A DNA stretch of 47,583 nt. Origin: Myxococcaceae bacterium (GTDB lineage Bacteria; Myxococcota; Myxococcia; Myxococcales; UBA5297). The translations under genes and the position numbers were made by a program. The notes under the pieces were generated by a model, which was not told the origin of the DNA, did not search any database, and saw only the letters and a program-made list of their open reading frames with translations. The stretch is taken from assembly GCA_017500825.1 (NCBI GenBank), contig JAFVYB010000103.1, forward strand, positions 1-47,583. The letters are read 5' to 3'. Shown piece after piece: positions 45,109 through 47,583 of this stretch. Within the stretch, counting starts at the first letter, position 1, and each line of letters opens with the position of its first letter.

Positions 45109-47019
45109 ATGACCCCATCTGCCCTCAAAATCGCCGCTGCCGCGCTCAACACCACGCCACTCGACTGGAGCGGCAACCTCGACTTGGCCTCACGCGCGTT
45201 GAACGAGGCGCGCGCCGCCGGAGCCCATATCGCCTGCCTGCCGCTGCTCGCGCTGAGCTCTGTTGGCTGCGCGGACGCCTTCCTCGCGCCCTTTGTGATC
45301 GATGCCGCGCGCGATTCACTCAAAGCGCTCCTCCCCATGACGCGGGGCCTTGTCGTGGCCGTGGGCCTGCCGCTTGCCGTCGAAGGCCGCCGCTTCAATG
45401 CCGCCGCGCTCATCGACGATGGCCGCCTCCTCGGCTTTGCCGCCAAACGCCACCTCGACCGCGACCTCTTGAGCGACGAAGCGCGCTGGTTCGAGCCCTG
45501 GGACGAAAGCTCTCCCCAATTTGTCGACTTCAACGGCGAGCGCTTGCCGATCGGCGACGCCACCTTTGACGCGCGCGGCATCCGCCTCTCCCTTTGTCTC
45601 GGCAACGACCTCGAACACCTCTCGCCGCCCGCCGACGTCGACCTCGTCCTCCACCTCGGCGCGCGCGCCTTCTGCTTTGGCGAACAGGCCCGCTTTGAAG
45701 CGCGCCTCTGTGACCTCACGCGCGGCACCTCGCCCGCCATCGCCTCCGCCAACCTCGTGGGCAACGAGTCGGGCACGCTCATTTACGGTGGCGGCGCCCT
45801 CGTCGCTCATTCCGGCGCCATACGCGCCCGTTCGCCGCGCTTTTCCTTCAAGGACGCCACGCTCGCCGTCGGAACCATCCGGGCCGTTGACGCTGTTGAA
45901 TCCCCTGTTCCGGCAGATCCCCTCGCGTCCAAACAGGACGAATTCGCCCGCGCCGTGTCGCTCGGCCTCTTCGACTACTTGCGCAAGAGCCGTTCGCGCG
46001 CCTTTGCCCTCTCTCTGAGTGGCGGCGCCGATTCAGCCGCCATCGCCGTCCTGGTGATGACCATGGCGCGCTTTGCCTTGCGCGAACTGGGCAGCGCCGG
46101 CGTTGTCCAGGCATTGCGCTTCGAAGAGCGATTTCCACCCTCGGCGGTCCATCCACCCTGGGGCGACGACACCTCGCTCGAACGCGCCCTTCGGGCATGG
46201 ATGCCGCGCCTTCTCGTCACCGCCTACCAGGGGACCCAAAACAGCTCGCAGACGACGCGCGACGCGGCCCGTTCTGTCGCTCAGGCCGTGGGCTCCCGAC
46301 ACCTCGAACTCGACGTCGAGCCCTTTGTCGAAGGCTATCGCGCCGCCGTCGAATCCGCGCTTGGCCGCGCCTTTGATTGGCAGAAGGACGACCTCACGCT
46401 GCAAAACATTCAGGCCCGCGCCCGCGCGCCCGGTATCTGGATGATCGCCAACGCCGAACGCGCCCTTGTCCTCGTCACCAGCAACCGCTCCGAAGCCGCG
46501 GTCGGCTACGCGACGATGGACGGCGACACCAGCGGCGGCCTCGCGCCCATCATCGGCATCGACAAAGCGTGGCTCAGAGAGTGGCTCGCCCATGTCGAAC
46601 AAAAGGGCCTCTGCGATGTCCCGCCCATCCCGGCGCTCGCGCTGATCAATGCCCAGGCGCCCACCGCCGAGCTGCGCCCCGCCGCCGCCGCCCAGACCGA
46701 CGAAGGCGACCTGATGCCCTATGCCCTGCTCGACGAGATCGAGCGGCTGGCCATCCACCGCCGCCATTCGCCCATCGAGACGTGGGAAGCGATGCGCGCG
46801 CGCCATCCCGACCTATCCTCAGAAACGCTCGCCGATTTTGTGACGCGCTTTTTCCGCATGTTCGCGCAAAGCCAGTGGAAGCGTTCGCGCGCCGCGCCAG
46901 GTTTCCATCTCGACGAGGCCAACCTTTCCCCTGAGTCGTGGTGCCGTTTTCCCCTGCTCAGCGGCGGCTTTGAGCGCGAACTCACCGCTCTGCGCGCCCG
47001 ACTCAAACGCGGGATTTGA
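45109..47019 (+). CDS. nadE: NAD+ synthetase, glutamine-type, with altered glutaminase active site
   Basis: A 636-residue two-domain enzyme making NAD from deamido-NAD, ATP and an amide donor. The C-terminal synthetase domain has the ATP-pyrophosphatase loop SLSGGADSAAIAVL (about 305-318), QNIQARAR and TSNRSEAAVGYATMDGD. The N-terminal nitrilase-like domain keeps the Lys (GFAAKRHLDRD) and nucleophile Cys (LSLCLGNDL) positions, but the general-base Glu, normally in PEL, is Leu46 in CLPLLALSS. Ammonia tunnelling from glutamine may therefore be impaired, and free ammonia used instead. GGGAG upstream sets ATG 45109. It is followed by the tRNA-Leu gene. Confidence 0.93.
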   Translation: MTPSALKIAAAALNTTPLDWSGNLDLASRALNEARAAGAHIACLPLLALSSVGCADAFLAPFVIDAARDSLKALLPMTRGLVVAVGLPLAVEGRRFNAAALIDDGRLLGFAAKRHLDRDLLSDEARWFEPWDESSPQFVDFNGERLPIGDATFDARGIRLSLCLGNDLEHLSPPADVDLVLHLGARAFCFGEQARFEARLCDLTRGTSPAIASANLVGNESGTLIYGGGALVAHSGAIRARSPRFSFKDATLAVGTIRAVDAVESPVPADPLASKQDEFARAVSLGLFDYLRKSRSRAFALSLSGGADSAAIAVLVMTMARFALRELGSAGVVQALRFEERFPPSAVHPPWGDDTSLERALRAWMPRLLVTAYQGTQNSSQTTRDAARSVAQAVGSRHLELDVEPFVEGYRAAVESALGRAFDWQKDDLTLQNIQARARAPGIWMIANAERALVLVTSNRSEAAVGYATMDGDTSGGLAPIIGIDKAWLREWLAHVEQKGLCDVPPIPALALINAQAPTAELRPAAAAQTDEGDLMPYALLDEIERLAIHRRHSPIETWEAMRARHPDLSSETLADFVTRFFRMFAQSQWKRSRAAPGFHLDEANLSPESWCRFPLLSGGFERELTALRARLKRGI

Positions 47020-47090
47020 GAGGGAGACGACGCGTCGTGGCGAGCCTTTGGACCTTTGCGGAGATTTTTTCGCGGAGCGTGACAAATCAC

Positions 47091-47119
47091 TTGACAGCGG
47101 AGATCTTCGCGACTAAAGG
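47091..47119 (+). promoter_or_regulatory. Candidate promoter for tRNA-Leu
   Basis: Perfect -35 hexamer TTGACA at 47091-47096; a weak -10 (TAAAGG at 47114) follows after 17 bases. The tRNA begins 20 bases later. Confidence 0.4.
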
Positions 47120-47138
47120 GCCGCCGCTTTTCGGCACC

Positions 47139-47222
47139 GCCCAGGTGGTGAAATTGGTAGACACGCTAGATTCAGGGTCTAGTGTTGGCAACAACATGGA
47201 GGTTCGAGTCCTCTCCTGGGCA
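47139..47222 (+). tRNA. tRNA-Leu (anticodon CAG)
   Basis: The acceptor arms GCCCAGG / CCTGGGC pair fully. The D-arm is GTG/CAC; the anticodon stem CTAGA/TCTAG encloses TTCAGGG, giving anticodon CAG at 47173-47175. The long variable arm TTG/CAA is typical of Leu tRNAs; the T-arm GGAGG/CCTCT encloses TTCGAGT. The discriminator is A; CCA is not encoded (next bases CA). It reads CUG, a preferred Leu codon in this GC-rich genome. Confidence 0.95.
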
Positions 47223-47242
47223 CAATCAAATGAATTGATTTT

Positions 47243-47281
47243 ATCCCCCGGCGTCCCCAGCGATTCCGGGGGATTTTTTTT
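47243..47281 (+). terminator. Intrinsic terminator after tRNA-Leu
   Basis: ATCCCCCGG pairs with CCGGGGGAT around a 14-base loop, followed by T8. Confidence 0.9.
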
Positions 47282-47283
47282 GC

Positions 47284-47380
47284 GCCCCAGCGCACATCTT
47301 TGTTTTTTTGTGCTTCAGCGCACGGCATTACAAATCCGCTTCAGCGCGGGGCAGATTAAAAGCGCTTGAGCGCGCGGCAG
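47284..47380 (+). repeat. Degenerate 26-bp-period direct repeat after the tRNA
   Basis: Three clear copies, GCTTCAGCGCACGGCA at 47312, GCTTCAGCGCGGGGCA at 47338 and GCTTGAGCGCGCGGCA at 47364, are spaced exactly 26 bases. A weaker copy starts at 47284. Each GC-rich core is followed by a variable AT-rich spacer. Confidence 0.7.
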
Positions 47381-47583
47381 GTTTATTTTGTTTTTATTTG
47401 ATTTCGACCTGGATTAGCTCAATTTAATTTATTGAGTTTTCTTGAGAATTCGATCCGCTATTCGTTGTTTAAAAACATTTTATTGGAGCTCCGCTCCACC
47501 GCTCGGAAAGCGCGAATCGTGAGCGCTCCGGTCGCACTCCTCTGCCCTGAAAGCACGAGGGGGAAAAACCCATGTTTTTCCCC
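47381..47583. other. Gene-free AT-rich tail with hairpins at the window edge
   Basis: No gene seen. It contains CTCAAT/ATTGAG around seven bases at 47418-47436, and a perfect ten-base inverted repeat GGGGAAAAAC / GTTTTTCCCC with a four-base loop at 47560-47583, abutting the window end and possibly continuing. Confidence 0.5.

Noticed and set aside
47284..47380. CRISPR array
   Set aside because: Repeat cores are only about 16 bases and degenerate, spacers about 10 bases, and no cas genes are present.

Overview
The window is 47.6 kb of GC-rich, gene-dense chromosome from what looks like a free-living Gram-negative bacterium of the Myxococcota/Bradymonadota branch (old Deltaproteobacteria). Evidence for that placement: AgmX/GltG-type proteins with a Gly-rich linker and a TonB-like C-terminal domain, very large periplasmic TPR proteins, many unassigned lipoproteins, an FHA-domain envelope protein and a Myxococcus-type HelD helicase. 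The species cannot be named from sequence alone. I saw no phage, transposase, integrase, rRNA or CRISPR array.

Layout. 1-5255 (minus): a truncated M3 metallopeptidase and cobalamin-dependent methionine synthase (metH). 5676-9731 (plus): peroxiredoxin, site-2 protease rseP with three PDZ domains, and release factor prfC. 9756-20573 (minus): nrdG-type activase, ribA, hisS, psd, a lipoprotein, a metallophosphoesterase, an outer-membrane protein translationally coupled to a thermolysin-like lipoprotein, a TMEM165/GDT1 cation transporter with a CNNM/CorC protein, and ndk. 21021-25897 (plus): clpX carrying an in-frame amber codon, a duplicated-domain lipoprotein and a HelD-like helicase. 25898-26525 is a gene-free, palindrome-rich stretch leading into a small basic GRP-motif protein that looks highly expressed.

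27079-34944 is the most distinctive block: gltD-, gltE-, gltF- and gltG-like genes in the order of the core of the Myxococcus Agl/Glt envelope machinery, ended by a good terminator. It is followed by a GT-C glycosyltransferase, a membrane protein made of four tandem TonB/AgmX-like domains, a coiled-coil/TPR lipoprotein resembling CpoB, PBP1A with an insertion in its transglycosylase domain, a second GT-C glycosyltransferase with a scrambled frame at a G11 tract, glutamine-type NAD synthetase lacking its glutaminase glutamate, and tRNA-Leu(CAG) followed by a terminator and a short repeat array. Together 27-43 kb reads as an envelope-spanning region: periplasmic TPR scaffolds and outer-membrane lipoproteins, TonB-like inner-membrane proteins, cell-wall synthesis and lipid-linked glycosylation.

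Of the 29 genes whose stop is inside the window, by my reading 25 end in TGA, 3 in TAA and only 1 in TAG, which makes the in-frame TAG of clpX more intriguing. Codon use also shifts visibly toward A/T-ending codons in gltD/gltE and from the end of PBP1A onward.
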